Assembly (NCBI RefSeq): GCF_001418325.1
Contig: NZ_LIPN01000023.1
Location: 1 to 56,695, forward strand
Direction: 5' to 3'
DNA from: Streptomyces atriruber
GTDB lineage: Bacteria > Actinomycetota > Actinomycetes > Streptomycetales > Streptomycetaceae
DNA length: 56,695 bases
This document shows, one piece after another, positions 1 through 7,702 of the stretch; position 1 is the first letter of the stretch, and each line of letters begins with the position of its first letter. The translations under genes were made by a program, and so were the position numbers. The notes beneath the pieces are model-generated. The model had not been told where the DNA came from. It searched no databases and was given only the letters and a program-made list of their open reading frames with translations.

Positions 1-148
1 GGCCGTCATCGGCGCCAAGGAGGACGCCGACGACCTGGTCGCGCTGCGGCTGCGCGACGGCCGACGCGTCGATCCGCTGCCCGCCGCCGAGGCACTGGCC
101 CGCATCGGTGCCCTGGTCGGGGCGCACCGCGTCGAGCTGTGGGATTGA
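1..148 (+). CDS. C-terminal end of probable threonyl-tRNA synthetase (partial)
   Basis: The reading frame is open from the left edge and stops at 146-148, leaving 48 residues. The pattern V-I-G-A-K-E, then L-R-L-R-D-G-R-R, then a closing amphipathic helix ending R-V-E-L-W-D resembles the last part of the anticodon-binding domain of class II threonyl-tRNA synthetases, where a conserved V-G-x-x-E precedes R-x-R-x-G. Several Streptomyces genomes carry a second, shorter ThrS-like protein, so this could be that paralogue rather than the housekeeping enzyme. The catalytic domain lies outside the window and the call rests on the tail only. Confidence 0.5.
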   Translation, partial: AVIGAKEDADDLVALRLRDGRRVDPLPAAEALARIGALVGAHRVELWD

Positions 149-183
149 GAGGGGCAAGGGGCGGGGCAGCGGAGGGGGTCGGG

Positions 184-798
184 TCAGAGCGCGCCGATGA
201 CCAGGGTCAGGCCCATGACCGTCATCGTCGCGGCGATCAGGAAGTCCAGCGCGCGCCAGGACGCGGGCCGCGCGAAGAAGCCGCTGAGCAGCCGAGCGCC
301 GTAGCCGAGCGCGACGAACCAGCAGATGCTGCCGAGCATCGCGCCCGCCCCGAAGGCCCAGCGCAGCGCGTCGTGGCCGGCGGCGACCGAGCCGAGGAGG
401 AGGACGGTGTCGAGGTAGACGTGCGGGTTGAGCCAGGTCATGGCCAGGCAGGCGAGCAGGGCGCCGCGCCGTGACCCGGCCGTCGCGCCCGTGGTCGTCA
501 TGGCGGTGGGGCGCAGGGCCCGGCGTGCGGCGAGCACGGCGTACGAGAGGAGGAAGCCTCCGCCTATCAGGCCGACGAGGGTCAGCGCGGGCGGCCAGGC
601 GGTGACCACGGTGCCGACCCCCGCCACGCCCGCCGCGATGAGCACCATGTCGGACACGGCGCAGATGGCCACCACGCTCGACACGGACTGACGTCGGATG
701 CCCTGGCGCAGCACGAAGGCGTTCTGCGAGCCGATGGCGACGATGAGCGAGAGCCCGGTGCCGAATCCGGCAGCCGCGGCGGTCAGTGCTGTTCCCAT
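184..798 (-). CDS. LysE/ArgO-family basic amino-acid exporter
   Basis: An integral membrane protein of about 204 residues that should export L-arginine or L-lysine. It has the family signatures I-G-S-Q-N-A-F-V-L-R-Q-G near the N-terminus and N-P-H-V-Y-L-D-T in the middle, and about six hydrophobic segments. I chose the ATG at 796-798 because it puts about ten residues before the first conserved segment, as in the family; an in-frame ATG at 826-828 would add ten more. A LysR-type gene of the ArgP/LysG type diverges from it, the classical arrangement in which basic amino acids switch on the exporter. Confidence 0.88.
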   Translation of the reverse strand: MGTALTAAAAGFGTGLSLIVAIGSQNAFVLRQGIRRQSVSSVVAICAVSDMVLIAAGVAGVGTVVTAWPPALTLVGLIGGGFLLSYAVLAARRALRPTAMTTTGATAGSRRGALLACLAMTWLNPHVYLDTVLLLGSVAAGHDALRWAFGAGAMLGSICWFVALGYGARLLSGFFARPASWRALDFLIAATMTVMGLTLVIGAL

Positions 799-865
799 GG
801 CATCGACGTTAAGGATCATCGATGCCATAAGTACAGGTAAGGATTCTGATGTAGCTTAAGCAAAC

Positions 866-1813
866 GTGATGTCATCTTCTGGAGGCGCGGCGTTCAAGGC
901 CGGGGCGCTGTCGGAACTGCCGCTGGAGCATGTGCGGACGCTCCTCGCCGTCGTCGACGAGGGCACCTTCGACGCCGCCGCGGCCGCTCTGCACGTCACA
1001 CCACCGGCGGTGAGTCAGCGCGTGAAGGCGCTGGAGCGCAGGACCGGTCGTGTCCTGCTGATGCGGACGAAGCCGGTGCGGCCCACCGAGTCGGGGCAGG
1101 TCGTCGTGCGGTTCGCCCGGCAGCTGGCCCGGCTGGAGCGGGACGCGCGCGCCGAGCTAGGCATCAGTGACACGGGCGAGCCCGCCGTACTGCCGGTCGC
1201 GGTGAACGCCGACTCGCTCGCCACCTGGTTCCTGTCGGCGCTGGCCCGGATCCCGGACGAGCTGCGGATCTGTTTCGAGCTGCGCCGCGAGGACGAGGAC
1301 CACACGACGTCGCTGTTGCGCGAGGGCGCGGTGATGGCGGCGGTGACGTCGTCGCCGGACGCGGTGTCGGGCTGTACGGTGCGTCGGCTGGGGCGGATGC
1401 GGTATCTGCCGGTCGCCTCGCCCCGGTTCGTGGCGCGGCGGCTCGGCGACTGGCCGCATGTGCCGCTCGGGGAGGTCATCGCGGACGCTCCCGTGGTGTT
1501 CTTCGACCGCCGTGACTGTCTGCAGGACGACTTCGCGCGCAAGGTGACGGGCGGGCGCGGCGCGAGCCCGCTGCGGCACTACGTCCCCTCGTCGCGCGGC
1601 TTCGTCGAGGCGATCGAGGCGGGCCTCGGCTGGGGCGTGGTGCCGCAGGCGCAGGCCGAGCCCTTGCTGCGCGCGGGCACGCTGGTCCTGCTCGATGCCG
1701 AGCGGGTGATGGACGTACCGCTGTTCTGGCAGCAGTGGAAGCTCGACTCCCCCGCGCTCGCCGCGCTGGCGGACGCGGTGGTCGCCGCGGCCGCGACCGC
1801 TCTGGACCGGTGA
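866..1813 (+). CDS. argP: ArgP/LysG-type LysR transcriptional regulator
   Basis: A LysR-family activator of about 315 residues. The N-terminal winged helix (about residues 18-80) contains T-P-P-A-V-S-Q-R-V-K-A-L-E and is followed by L-L-M-R-T-K-P-V-R-P-T-E-S-G, both close to ArgP/LysG. The rest is the periplasmic-binding-like effector domain. In the family the protein binds Lys or Arg and controls the divergent exporter. Start is GTG 866 or the adjacent ATG 869. A TAGCTT -10-like hexamer at 851-856 lies only about ten bases upstream, so the transcript may be leaderless. Confidence 0.88.
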   Translation: MMSSSGGAAFKAGALSELPLEHVRTLLAVVDEGTFDAAAAALHVTPPAVSQRVKALERRTGRVLLMRTKPVRPTESGQVVVRFARQLARLERDARAELGISDTGEPAVLPVAVNADSLATWFLSALARIPDELRICFELRREDEDHTTSLLREGAVMAAVTSSPDAVSGCTVRRLGRMRYLPVASPRFVARRLGDWPHVPLGEVIADAPVVFFDRRDCLQDDFARKVTGGRGASPLRHYVPSSRGFVEAIEAGLGWGVVPQAQAEPLLRAGTLVLLDAERVMDVPLFWQQWKLDSPALAALADAVVAAAATALDR

Positions 1814-1885
1814 CACGGGACCGGCCCGGTGACACGGGGCGAACAGAACGTGCGGCGCGCGCGAGTCGTGTCTAGCGTCACTGGC

Positions 1886-2152
1886 ATGAACACTGATCCG
1901 CAGAGTTACGAGCTGCTGCTGGTGCCCGGGTTCACCGCGGGCGACGGGGCGGGGGCGGGCGATACCGCCGGGGCGCTGCGTTCCGCGGTGGTGGTGGCCA
2001 CCGGGAAGACCGGCGCCTCCGGCTATCCGCGGTACGTGGGGGACGGCATGGAGGCCGACATCGACCCCGAGACCCGGTCCGTCGAGGCCGTACTCGTCGA
2101 CGGGGCCGAACTGGACTACGGAATTTCGGTTCGGGTCGCCCCCGCAGAGTGA
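1886..2152 (+). CDS. Small hypothetical protein (88 aa)
   Basis: I do not recognise the family. The frame encodes an acidic soluble protein with no signal peptide or membrane segment. It begins at ATG 1886, with a TAGCGT -10-like hexamer about ten bases upstream that suggests a leaderless mRNA. The frame can be opened further upstream to GTG 1829, but that would add an arginine-rich stretch that looks non-coding. Its stop codon lies inside a perfect 15-bp tandem duplication. Confidence 0.5.
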   Translation: MNTDPQSYELLLVPGFTAGDGAGAGDTAGALRSAVVVATGKTGASGYPRYVGDGMEADIDPETRSVEAVLVDGAELDYGISVRVAPAE

Positions 2153-2170
2153 CAACCCGCAGAGTGACAA
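2141..2170. repeat. Perfect 15-bp tandem duplication over a stop codon
   Basis: The unit CCCGCAGAGTGACAA occurs twice head to tail at 2141-2155 and 2156-2170. The first copy contains the TGA of the small gene at 1886-2152 and the second repeats the same stop in frame. It looks like a recent slippage event with no obvious function. Confidence 0.8.
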
Positions 2171-2201
2171 AGAGAATCGGCGTGTCAAGAATTCCGTGAC
2201 A

Positions 2202-2218
2202 ACTGTTTATACGACAGT
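2202..2218. promoter_or_regulatory. Candidate operator upstream of the hydroxylase operon
   Basis: The inverted repeat ACTGT-7-ACAGT lies in an AT-rich patch between 2190 and 2235, the least GC-rich stretch nearby. A GTGACA -35-like hexamer sits just before it. It is about 135 bp upstream of the oxygenase start and is the natural place for the operon promoter. The assignment rests on position and symmetry only. Confidence 0.3.
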
Positions 2219-2350
2219 ATGCAATATAAATCATTCACGCTGGCTTGAACAGATCGCTTTCCTCTTCGTCCACAGGCCGACCGGGTAGGCTTCGGTCCGC
2301 CAAAAGACCTACATGAGTCAACCTCCTGCCGACCACGTGGGGAGCTGGTC

Positions 2351-3130
2351 ATGCGACCGGGCGAGCGGATCGGGGGCCTCGTTCAGTCCCTCTCGGAACA
2401 CCTCGTCAACAATGTCGAGGAACGAATGCTGGAGGGCGCGCGCCGCGATTTCCTCCAGAACGGATTCACTAAATTACCCTTCCTGGTGCCCGACCGTGTG
2501 AAGTCATCGGTCGCGGACGAAATAGAGAATCTCGTCGCCGAACACGGCGTGCGTCGCGGAATGAGCTTCAAGGAGACCGGCGGCACGCCCAGGCTGATGC
2601 GCAATGTCCGCCATCGGGAAATCAGCGAGCACGGAGCCGTCATCCCGCAGGTTTACGCGTCCACCGACCTGCTCGGCGCCCTGGGCAAGGTCGCCGGAGA
2701 ACCGGTGCTCACCTGCCCCTACGAGCCGGAGCGGTATGTGATCACCGAGCTGGAGCAGTCCGGTGACACGCACGGATGGCACTGGGACGACTACAGCTTC
2801 GCGCTCGTCTGGGTCGTCACCTGTCCGCCCGCCGAGCACGGCGGGTTCGTCCAGTGCGTGCCCCGCACGTACTGGAACAAGGAGGATCCGCAGCTGCACC
2901 AACAGTTCATCGCGCAGCCCATCCACTCCTTCGAACTGCGGCCGGGCGACCTCTACTTGATGCGCACCGACACCACCCTGCACCGCGTCTACCCGCTCAC
3001 CCGCGGCCGGCGCCTCATCATCAACATGGGCTACGCGTCCCGTGCCGACCTGCACAAACAGATCAGTCACGAAACCATGGACGGGCTCTGGAACGGCTCA
3101 CGCGAAGACCAAGCCGAGCAGACCGCATGA
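2351..3130 (+). CDS. BesD-family Fe(II)/2-oxoglutarate amino-acid hydroxylase
   Basis: A 259-residue oxygenase of the scaffold that includes the lysine halogenase BesD. The iron triad is H144-x-D146 and H211, and R220/R221 probably bind 2-oxoglutarate. BesD, as I recall its numbering, has His137, Gly139 and His204; the 67-residue spacing is the same and a +7 offset also matches its substrate residues to R81, E127, H141 and D147 here. The key difference is Asp146 where the halogenase has Gly, so the enzyme should hydroxylate rather than chlorinate a free basic amino acid. RBS GGGGAG precedes ATG 2351. Leu42 is a TTA codon (2474-2476). It overlaps the exporter gene by ATGA. Confidence 0.8.
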   Translation: MRPGERIGGLVQSLSEHLVNNVEERMLEGARRDFLQNGFTKLPFLVPDRVKSSVADEIENLVAEHGVRRGMSFKETGGTPRLMRNVRHREISEHGAVIPQVYASTDLLGALGKVAGEPVLTCPYEPERYVITELEQSGDTHGWHWDDYSFALVWVVTCPPAEHGGFVQCVPRTYWNKEDPQLHQQFIAQPIHSFELRPGDLYLMRTDTTLHRVYPLTRGRRLIINMGYASRADLHKQISHETMDGLWNGSREDQAEQTA

Positions 3131-4455
3131 CCCCGGTGGAGGGGGCTCAGGCGGAAGCCTCCGAGCCCCCTCGACTGGTACGCCGGTTGGACACCTCGGG
3201 GCTCGTCGCGCACTACGTCACCTCCGTGATGGGTGCGGGCGTGCTGCTGATTCCCGCACTCGCCTGGGCCGAGGCGGGACCGCTGTCCCTGGTCGCGTGG
3301 GGACTGCTGATCCTCTACAGCTGTCCCTTCGCCCTCGTCTTCGCGAAGCTGTCCGTGCGGCATCCCACCAGCAAGGGCGTCGCCCAGTTCGTGGAAGCGG
3401 CCTTCGGCGCCCGGGCGGGCCGGATCGCCGCCGTCTTCCTCCTCCTCACGCTGCTCGCGGGCAATCCCGTACTGGGGCTCGCGGCCGGGCGCTATCTCCT
3501 CGCGGCGGTCGATCCCGCGGCTTCGAACCGGGCCTCCCTCCTCGCGGGCGCCGCCGTCATCGTGTTCTGCGTCGCGCTCAACCTCTGGGGAATCAAGGTG
3601 AGTACGCGCGTCCAGATGACGGTTCTCGGCTCCGTCGTCCTGTTGCTGGCCGTCGTCATCTGCCTGGCTCTCCCCAAGGGGGACTACGGACGTCTCGCGC
3701 CGTTCGCCCCGCACGGCTGGAGTTCCCTCGGCAGTACGCTGCTCATCTGTTTCTTCGGATTCATCGGCTGGGAGAACGCGGCACCGGTCGCCGAGGAGGT
3801 GCGGGATCCCGGACGCACCTTTCCCAAAGGGATCCTCTATGCCGTCAGTTGTGTGGGGCTCCTGTACTTCGCCATGGCGTTCACCGTCTCCGTGGCGCTG
3901 CCCGAGACGTCCGCGGGCCAGTCCGATCTGACGGCGTTCGTGCGGCTCCTCCAGGTGGCCACGGGATCGGGCCTGGCGAGCACCGGATACCTCGTCGCGG
4001 GAGTCCTGCTCCTGCTCACCACCAACGCCTGGTGCCTGGGCACCTCGCGTGTCGTCTTCGCGCTCGCCAGGGACGGCATCCTGCCGACCCGGCTGAGCCG
4101 GCTCTCCCGCCAGGGCAAGGTCCCGGCGCGCGCCGTTCTCGCGCTCCTGCCCGGTTACGCCGTGCCGGTCGTGCTCCTCCTGGTGACCGACTCCGGCGAG
4201 ACGACGCTGATCAAGGCGTCGTCGGCCACCTATCTGCTCATCTTCCTCATGGCCTTCCTCTCGGCCGCCCGTCTCCTCCCCCGGGGCCGCACCGCCCGCC
4301 TGAATCTGGCGCTCATCGCCTCCACCGTCGTCATGCTGCCGTTCTTCGGCGTCAGCATCGCCGTCGCGCTGGCGATGCTGCTCGTCTCGGTCATCGCCGA
4401 GCGCTGGCTGCGGGGGCGCGTCCCTCCCTCCACCGAGACAGGAGTACTCACGTGA
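3127..4455 (+). CDS. APC-superfamily amino-acid transporter, YjeH-like exporter
   Basis: A 442-residue membrane protein with about twelve hydrophobic segments. The opening V-M-G-A-G-V-L-L-I-P-A-L, the later H-P-T-S-K-G-V-A-Q-F-V and the motif G-F-I-G-W-E-N-A-A-P-V-A-E-E closely follow E. coli YjeH, an exporter of neutral amino acids, more than the APC importers. The start ATG 3127 overlaps the previous stop and the stop overlaps the next GTG, so it is made together with the hydroxylase and the carbamoyltransferase. The likely role is to move the pathway product out of the cell; uptake of a precursor cannot be excluded. Confidence 0.8.
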   Translation: MTPVEGAQAEASEPPRLVRRLDTSGLVAHYVTSVMGAGVLLIPALAWAEAGPLSLVAWGLLILYSCPFALVFAKLSVRHPTSKGVAQFVEAAFGARAGRIAAVFLLLTLLAGNPVLGLAAGRYLLAAVDPAASNRASLLAGAAVIVFCVALNLWGIKVSTRVQMTVLGSVVLLLAVVICLALPKGDYGRLAPFAPHGWSSLGSTLLICFFGFIGWENAAPVAEEVRDPGRTFPKGILYAVSCVGLLYFAMAFTVSVALPETSAGQSDLTAFVRLLQVATGSGLASTGYLVAGVLLLLTTNAWCLGTSRVVFALARDGILPTRLSRLSRQGKVPARAVLALLPGYAVPVVLLLVTDSGETTLIKASSATYLLIFLMAFLSAARLLPRGRTARLNLALIASTVVMLPFFGVSIAVALAMLLVSVIAERWLRGRVPPSTETGVLT

Positions 4456-5438
4456 CCGCGCGACACATCCTGCGCATACAGGACCTCTCCGCCAAGGAAA
4501 TGTGCTCCCTGCTCGACCTCGCCGAAGCGATGAAGCGCGGCGACGACTCGCGCGCCCACCTGGCGGGCCGTTGCATAGGCCTGCTCTTCAACGTGCCCTC
4601 CACCAGAACCCGGGTCTCCTTCCAGGTCGCCGCCTCCCAACTCGGCGCCGACAGCTACCCGTACGGGGTGGAGGAGCTGCGACTCGCCAACCGCGAGTCG
4701 ATCGAGGACACCATCGGCGTACTCAACCGCTACCTCGACGCCCTCGTGGTGCGCTGGTACGACATGAACGAATACGGCGCGGGCCACCGTCGGCTGCGGG
4801 CGATGGCCGAGCAGGCCACGATCCCCGTCATCAACGCGCTGGACGACGAGGAGCACCCCTGCCAGGTCCTCGCCGACCTGATGACGCTGCGCGAGCTGTT
4901 CGGCGCACAGGTTCCGGCCAAACGGATCGTGTACGCCTGGTCCTATTCGCCGCGGCAGAAGACCCCCGGCGTCCTGCACTCCTCCATGATGGCCGCGGCC
5001 CTGCTCGGCCACCGCATCACCGTCGCCCATCCGCCCGGCTTCGCCCCCGAGGAGCGGGTGACCCGGGCCGCCCGTGAGGTCGCCGCCGGCACCGGCGCGA
5101 GCGTCGAACTCACCCACGACCTGGCGGCGGCCGTCCGTGGCAGCGCCGCCGTGTACACCCTGAGCTGGAAGTCCCCCACGCTCGTCGGACAGGAGGAGAT
5201 CCAGTCGCGGACGCGGCTCGCGGACCACTGGCGGATCACCGCGCCGCTCATGCAACTGGCCGCCGACGACGCGGTGTTCCTCGACTGCATGCCCACCAAC
5301 CGGGGCGAGGAGGTCGACGCCGAGGTCAAGGACGGCCCGCGGTCGAGGATCTTCCAGCAGGCGGAGAACCGTCTGCACACCCAGAAGGCCCTGCTCACCC
5401 AGCTCTTTGACGGAACGCTCACGGGAGACCGACGGTGA
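4452..5438 (+). CDS. Carbamoyltransferase of the N-acetylornithine/YgeW branch, substrate unknown
   Basis: A 328-residue transcarbamylase. The carbamoyl-phosphate site is intact: S-T-R-T-R at 50-54 and H-P-C-Q at 135-138. The ornithine-binding D-x-x-x-S-M-G loop is missing; the aligned stretch near 236-245 reads T-L-S-W-K-S-P-T. The usual H-C-L-P is D-C-M-P (278-281). The central A-W-S-Y-S-P-R-Q and the end A-E-N-R-L-H-T-Q-K match N-acetylornithine carbamoyltransferase and YgeW better than ArgF. It should carbamoylate an amine on an unusual amino acid, perhaps the hydroxylated product of the first gene. GTG start and stop are both coupled to neighbours. Confidence 0.8.
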   Translation: MTARHILRIQDLSAKEMCSLLDLAEAMKRGDDSRAHLAGRCIGLLFNVPSTRTRVSFQVAASQLGADSYPYGVEELRLANRESIEDTIGVLNRYLDALVVRWYDMNEYGAGHRRLRAMAEQATIPVINALDDEEHPCQVLADLMTLRELFGAQVPAKRIVYAWSYSPRQKTPGVLHSSMMAAALLGHRITVAHPPGFAPEERVTRAAREVAAGTGASVELTHDLAAAVRGSAAVYTLSWKSPTLVGQEEIQSRTRLADHWRITAPLMQLAADDAVFLDCMPTNRGEEVDAEVKDGPRSRIFQQAENRLHTQKALLTQLFDGTLTGDRR

Positions 5439-6199
5439 GGGCGGGACGGTCCGGCGGACGGGTGGCGCTGGTCACCGGGGGCGGCGGCGGCATCGGCAGC
5501 GCCGTCGCGCGGCGGCTCGCGGACGAGGGCGCGGCCGTCGCGGTCGTCGACCGGGACGACGAGGCCGAGGCCGTGGCCGGTCGCATCCGTGCCGACGGCG
5601 GGGTCGCCGAGTCGTTCCTGTGCGACGTCTCCGACGAGGACGACGTCCTGGCCCTCGTGAAGGACGTCGCCGGCCGGCTCGGCGGCATCACCGACGTGTG
5701 CTGCGTCGCCGGGAGCATCCGGCGCGGAACGGTGCAGGACCTGTCCCTGGCGGACTGGCACAGGTCGTTCGCGGACAACGTGGACTCGGTCTTCCTCGTG
5801 TGCCGGGCGGTGCTGCCCCTCATGGAGCGGGCGGGGCGCGGCAGCATCGTCACCGTGGCCTCCGGCTGGGGGCTGCGCGCCGGGGCGAAGGCCGCCGCCT
5901 ACTGCACGGCGAAGGCCGGTGTGGTGATGCTGACACAGGCGATGGCGCTGGACCACAGTCCCGCGGGCATCAGGGTCAACTGCGTCGCCCCGGGCGACAC
6001 CCGCACGCCCATGCTGGCCCGTGAAGCGCGCCAACTGGGCCAGTCCGACGTCGAGTTCCTCGCCGAGGCCGCCGACCGGCCGCTGGGCCGGATCGGCACA
6101 CCGGAGGACATCGCCGCCGCGGTCGCCTTCCTCGCCGGTCCCGACGCCGACTTCGTCACGGGCAGCGTGCTCACGGTCGACGGCGGAGGCAGCGTCTGA
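5435..6199 (+). CDS. SDR-family NAD(P)-dependent dehydrogenase
   Basis: A 254-residue classical short-chain dehydrogenase. The dinucleotide motif T-G-G-G-G-G-I-G is near residue 12-20, the catalytic Ser is in V-A-S-G-W-G and Tyr/Lys are in Y-C-T-A-K. The FabG-like C-terminus ends in V-L-T-V-D-G-G-G-S-V. GTG 5435 overlaps the carbamoyltransferase stop, making it the fourth gene of the operon. In this context it could oxidise the hydroxyl installed by the hydroxylase to a ketone, but its substrate cannot be read from sequence. Confidence 0.85.
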   Translation: MRAGRSGGRVALVTGGGGGIGSAVARRLADEGAAVAVVDRDDEAEAVAGRIRADGGVAESFLCDVSDEDDVLALVKDVAGRLGGITDVCCVAGSIRRGTVQDLSLADWHRSFADNVDSVFLVCRAVLPLMERAGRGSIVTVASGWGLRAGAKAAAYCTAKAGVVMLTQAMALDHSPAGIRVNCVAPGDTRTPMLAREARQLGQSDVEFLAEAADRPLGRIGTPEDIAAAVAFLAGPDADFVTGSVLTVDGGGSV

Positions 6200-6238
6200 G
6201 ACACCGCACCGTTGCGGGACGGCCCGGCCGGGAAGGGC

Positions 6239-6706
6239 TCAGCCGGGCAGCGGCGAGACAGGACGTTCGAAGAACGTCTCCAGAGAGACCGTGGCCTGCG
6301 TGCCGCTGACCCCTTCGATCGCGTACAACCGGCGCAGCACGTCCTGCAGCTGCCCGGTCGTCGCCGTGCGGACCTTCACCAGGACCGAGGCGCTGCCCGC
6401 GATGACGTGCGCCTCCTGTATCTCGGCGATCGCCGCGAACGCGTCGGCGGACTCCCCCATCCACGCCGTCGAGTCGACCATCACGAAGGCGAGGACGCCG
6501 CGGTCGAGCGCCGCGGGGTCCACCTCGACGGTCGTGCGGCGGATGACGCCGCGCTCGCGGAGCTTGCGCACGCGCTCGTGGGCGGCGCCCGCGGAGAGAC
6601 CCGCCCCCCGGCCGAGAGCGGCGTACGAGACGGTCGCGTCCTCCTGGAGGAGGGCGATCAGCCGACGGTCGATGTCATCCACGGTCACCATGGCGCAACC
6701 ATACAT
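6239..6706 (-). CDS. Lrp/AsnC-family transcriptional regulator
   Basis: A 155-residue regulator with the Lrp helix-turn-helix near residues 10-55 (D-D-I-D-R-R-L-I-A-L-L-Q-E-D) followed by a RAM/AsnC effector-binding domain. Such proteins sense amino acids. It converges on the SDR gene and diverges from the SMP-30 gene, so it could control the operon, the lactonase-like gene, or both. A GACTAT -10-like sequence about ten bases before ATG 6706 suggests a leaderless mRNA; ATG 6691 is an alternative start. Confidence 0.85.
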   Translation of the reverse strand: MYGCAMVTVDDIDRRLIALLQEDATVSYAALGRGAGLSAGAAHERVRKLRERGVIRRTTVEVDPAALDRGVLAFVMVDSTAWMGESADAFAAIAEIQEAHVIAGSASVLVKVRTATTGQLQDVLRRLYAIEGVSGTQATVSLETFFERPVSPLPG

Positions 6707-6736
6707 CGTTCTGACATAGTCATGATCGACCGAACG
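6707..6736. promoter_or_regulatory. Candidate Lrp-type operator between divergent genes
   Basis: The inverted arms CGTTC (6707-6711) and GAACG (6732-6736) flank a relatively AT-rich spacer that contains TGAC-ATAG-TCA. It covers the start region of the Lrp gene and the promoter region of the SMP-30 gene. Symmetry and position are the only evidence. Confidence 0.3.
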
Positions 6737-6767
6737 TCATTCAGATTCAGTCCGCCAAGGGGTATTC

Positions 6768-7694
6768 ATGTCCGGCAATGACAGCACTTCCCTGTACGAG
6801 ATCCTGGACGAGCGGTTCCGGACCGGACGGTGCACGAACGGGGACGACCGGCTCGAGCGTCTCCACGGGGGCTGCCGGTGGGCCGAAGGGCCGCTCTACC
6901 TCCCCGCCTGGCGCCAGCTCGTCTGGAGCGACATCCCGAACGACCGGCTGCTGCGCTGGGACGAGGCGACCGGCGCGGTCTCCGTCTTCCGCTCGCCCGC
7001 CGGGCACGTCAACGGCAACACCCTCGACCGCGAGGGCCGCCTCATCAGCTGTGAGCAGGGCAACCGCCGGGTCACCCGCACCGAGCCCGACGGCCGGATC
7101 ACGGTGCTCGCCGAACGGTACGAGGGCAAGCGGCTGAACAGCCCCAACGACGCGGTCGTCCGGTCGGACGGATCGGTCTGGTTCTCGGACCCGGACTTCG
7201 GCATCACCAGCGACTACGAGGGGTACCGCGCAGAGCCCGAGATCGACGGCCTGAACGTGTACCGGATCGACCCGTCGACGGGTGAGGTGCGCCTGGTCGC
7301 GGACGGTTTCGGGGCGCCGAACGGGCTCGTCTTCTCGCCCGACGAACGGCAGTTGTACGTCTCCGACACCCGGGGCGGCTGCATCCGGGTGTTCGACGTG
7401 CGCGAGGACGGCACGCTCTCCGACGGCAAGGTGTTCGCCGAGGCCAAGGACGGCGTCAGCCGGTTCGACAACATCCGCTTCGACGACGGCGGCCGTCTGT
7501 GGGCCGCCGCCATCGAGGGAGGGGTGCACTGCTACGACCCCGACGGCACCCTCATCGGGCGGCTTCGGGTACCGGAGCCGGTGTCGAACATCGCGTTCGG
7601 CGGCCCGAAGAACAACCGTCTGTTCATCACCGCGACCAGCTCGCTGTACTCACTGGTCATGGCCGTCACCGGGCTGCCGCGCGTGCGCCGCTGA
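6768..7694 (+). CDS. SMP-30/gluconolactonase-family protein
   Basis: A 308-residue six-bladed beta-propeller of the SMP-30/gluconolactonase/LRE family. It shows the typical W-A-E-G-P (metal-ligand Glu, about residue 39), L-N-S-P-N-D-A-V (about 118) and A-P-N-G-L-V-F-S-P-D-E motifs. Family members hydrolyse sugar or other lactones with a divalent metal. No signal peptide is seen, so it is probably cytoplasmic. It is divergent from the Lrp gene and close to the hydroxylase operon; a hydroxylated amino acid that cyclises to a lactone would be an attractive substrate, but this is speculation. Confidence 0.85.
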   Translation: MSGNDSTSLYEILDERFRTGRCTNGDDRLERLHGGCRWAEGPLYLPAWRQLVWSDIPNDRLLRWDEATGAVSVFRSPAGHVNGNTLDREGRLISCEQGNRRVTRTEPDGRITVLAERYEGKRLNSPNDAVVRSDGSVWFSDPDFGITSDYEGYRAEPEIDGLNVYRIDPSTGEVRLVADGFGAPNGLVFSPDERQLYVSDTRGGCIRVFDVREDGTLSDGKVFAEAKDGVSRFDNIRFDDGGRLWAAAIEGGVHCYDPDGTLIGRLRVPEPVSNIAFGGPKNNRLFITATSSLYSLVMAVTGLPRVRR

Positions 7695-7702
7695 GCGGCA
7701 CC

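Noticed and set aside
2351..3130. Radical halogenase call for the BesD-like protein
   Set aside because: The position that must be Gly or Ala for chloride binding is Asp146 (H-W-D), so hydroxylation is expected.
3042..5438. A single 798-residue frame covering the exporter and carbamoyltransferase
   Set aside because: The first part is an off-frame reading of the exporter gene, rich in Arg, Pro and Gly. Only the part from GTG 4452 has family motifs.
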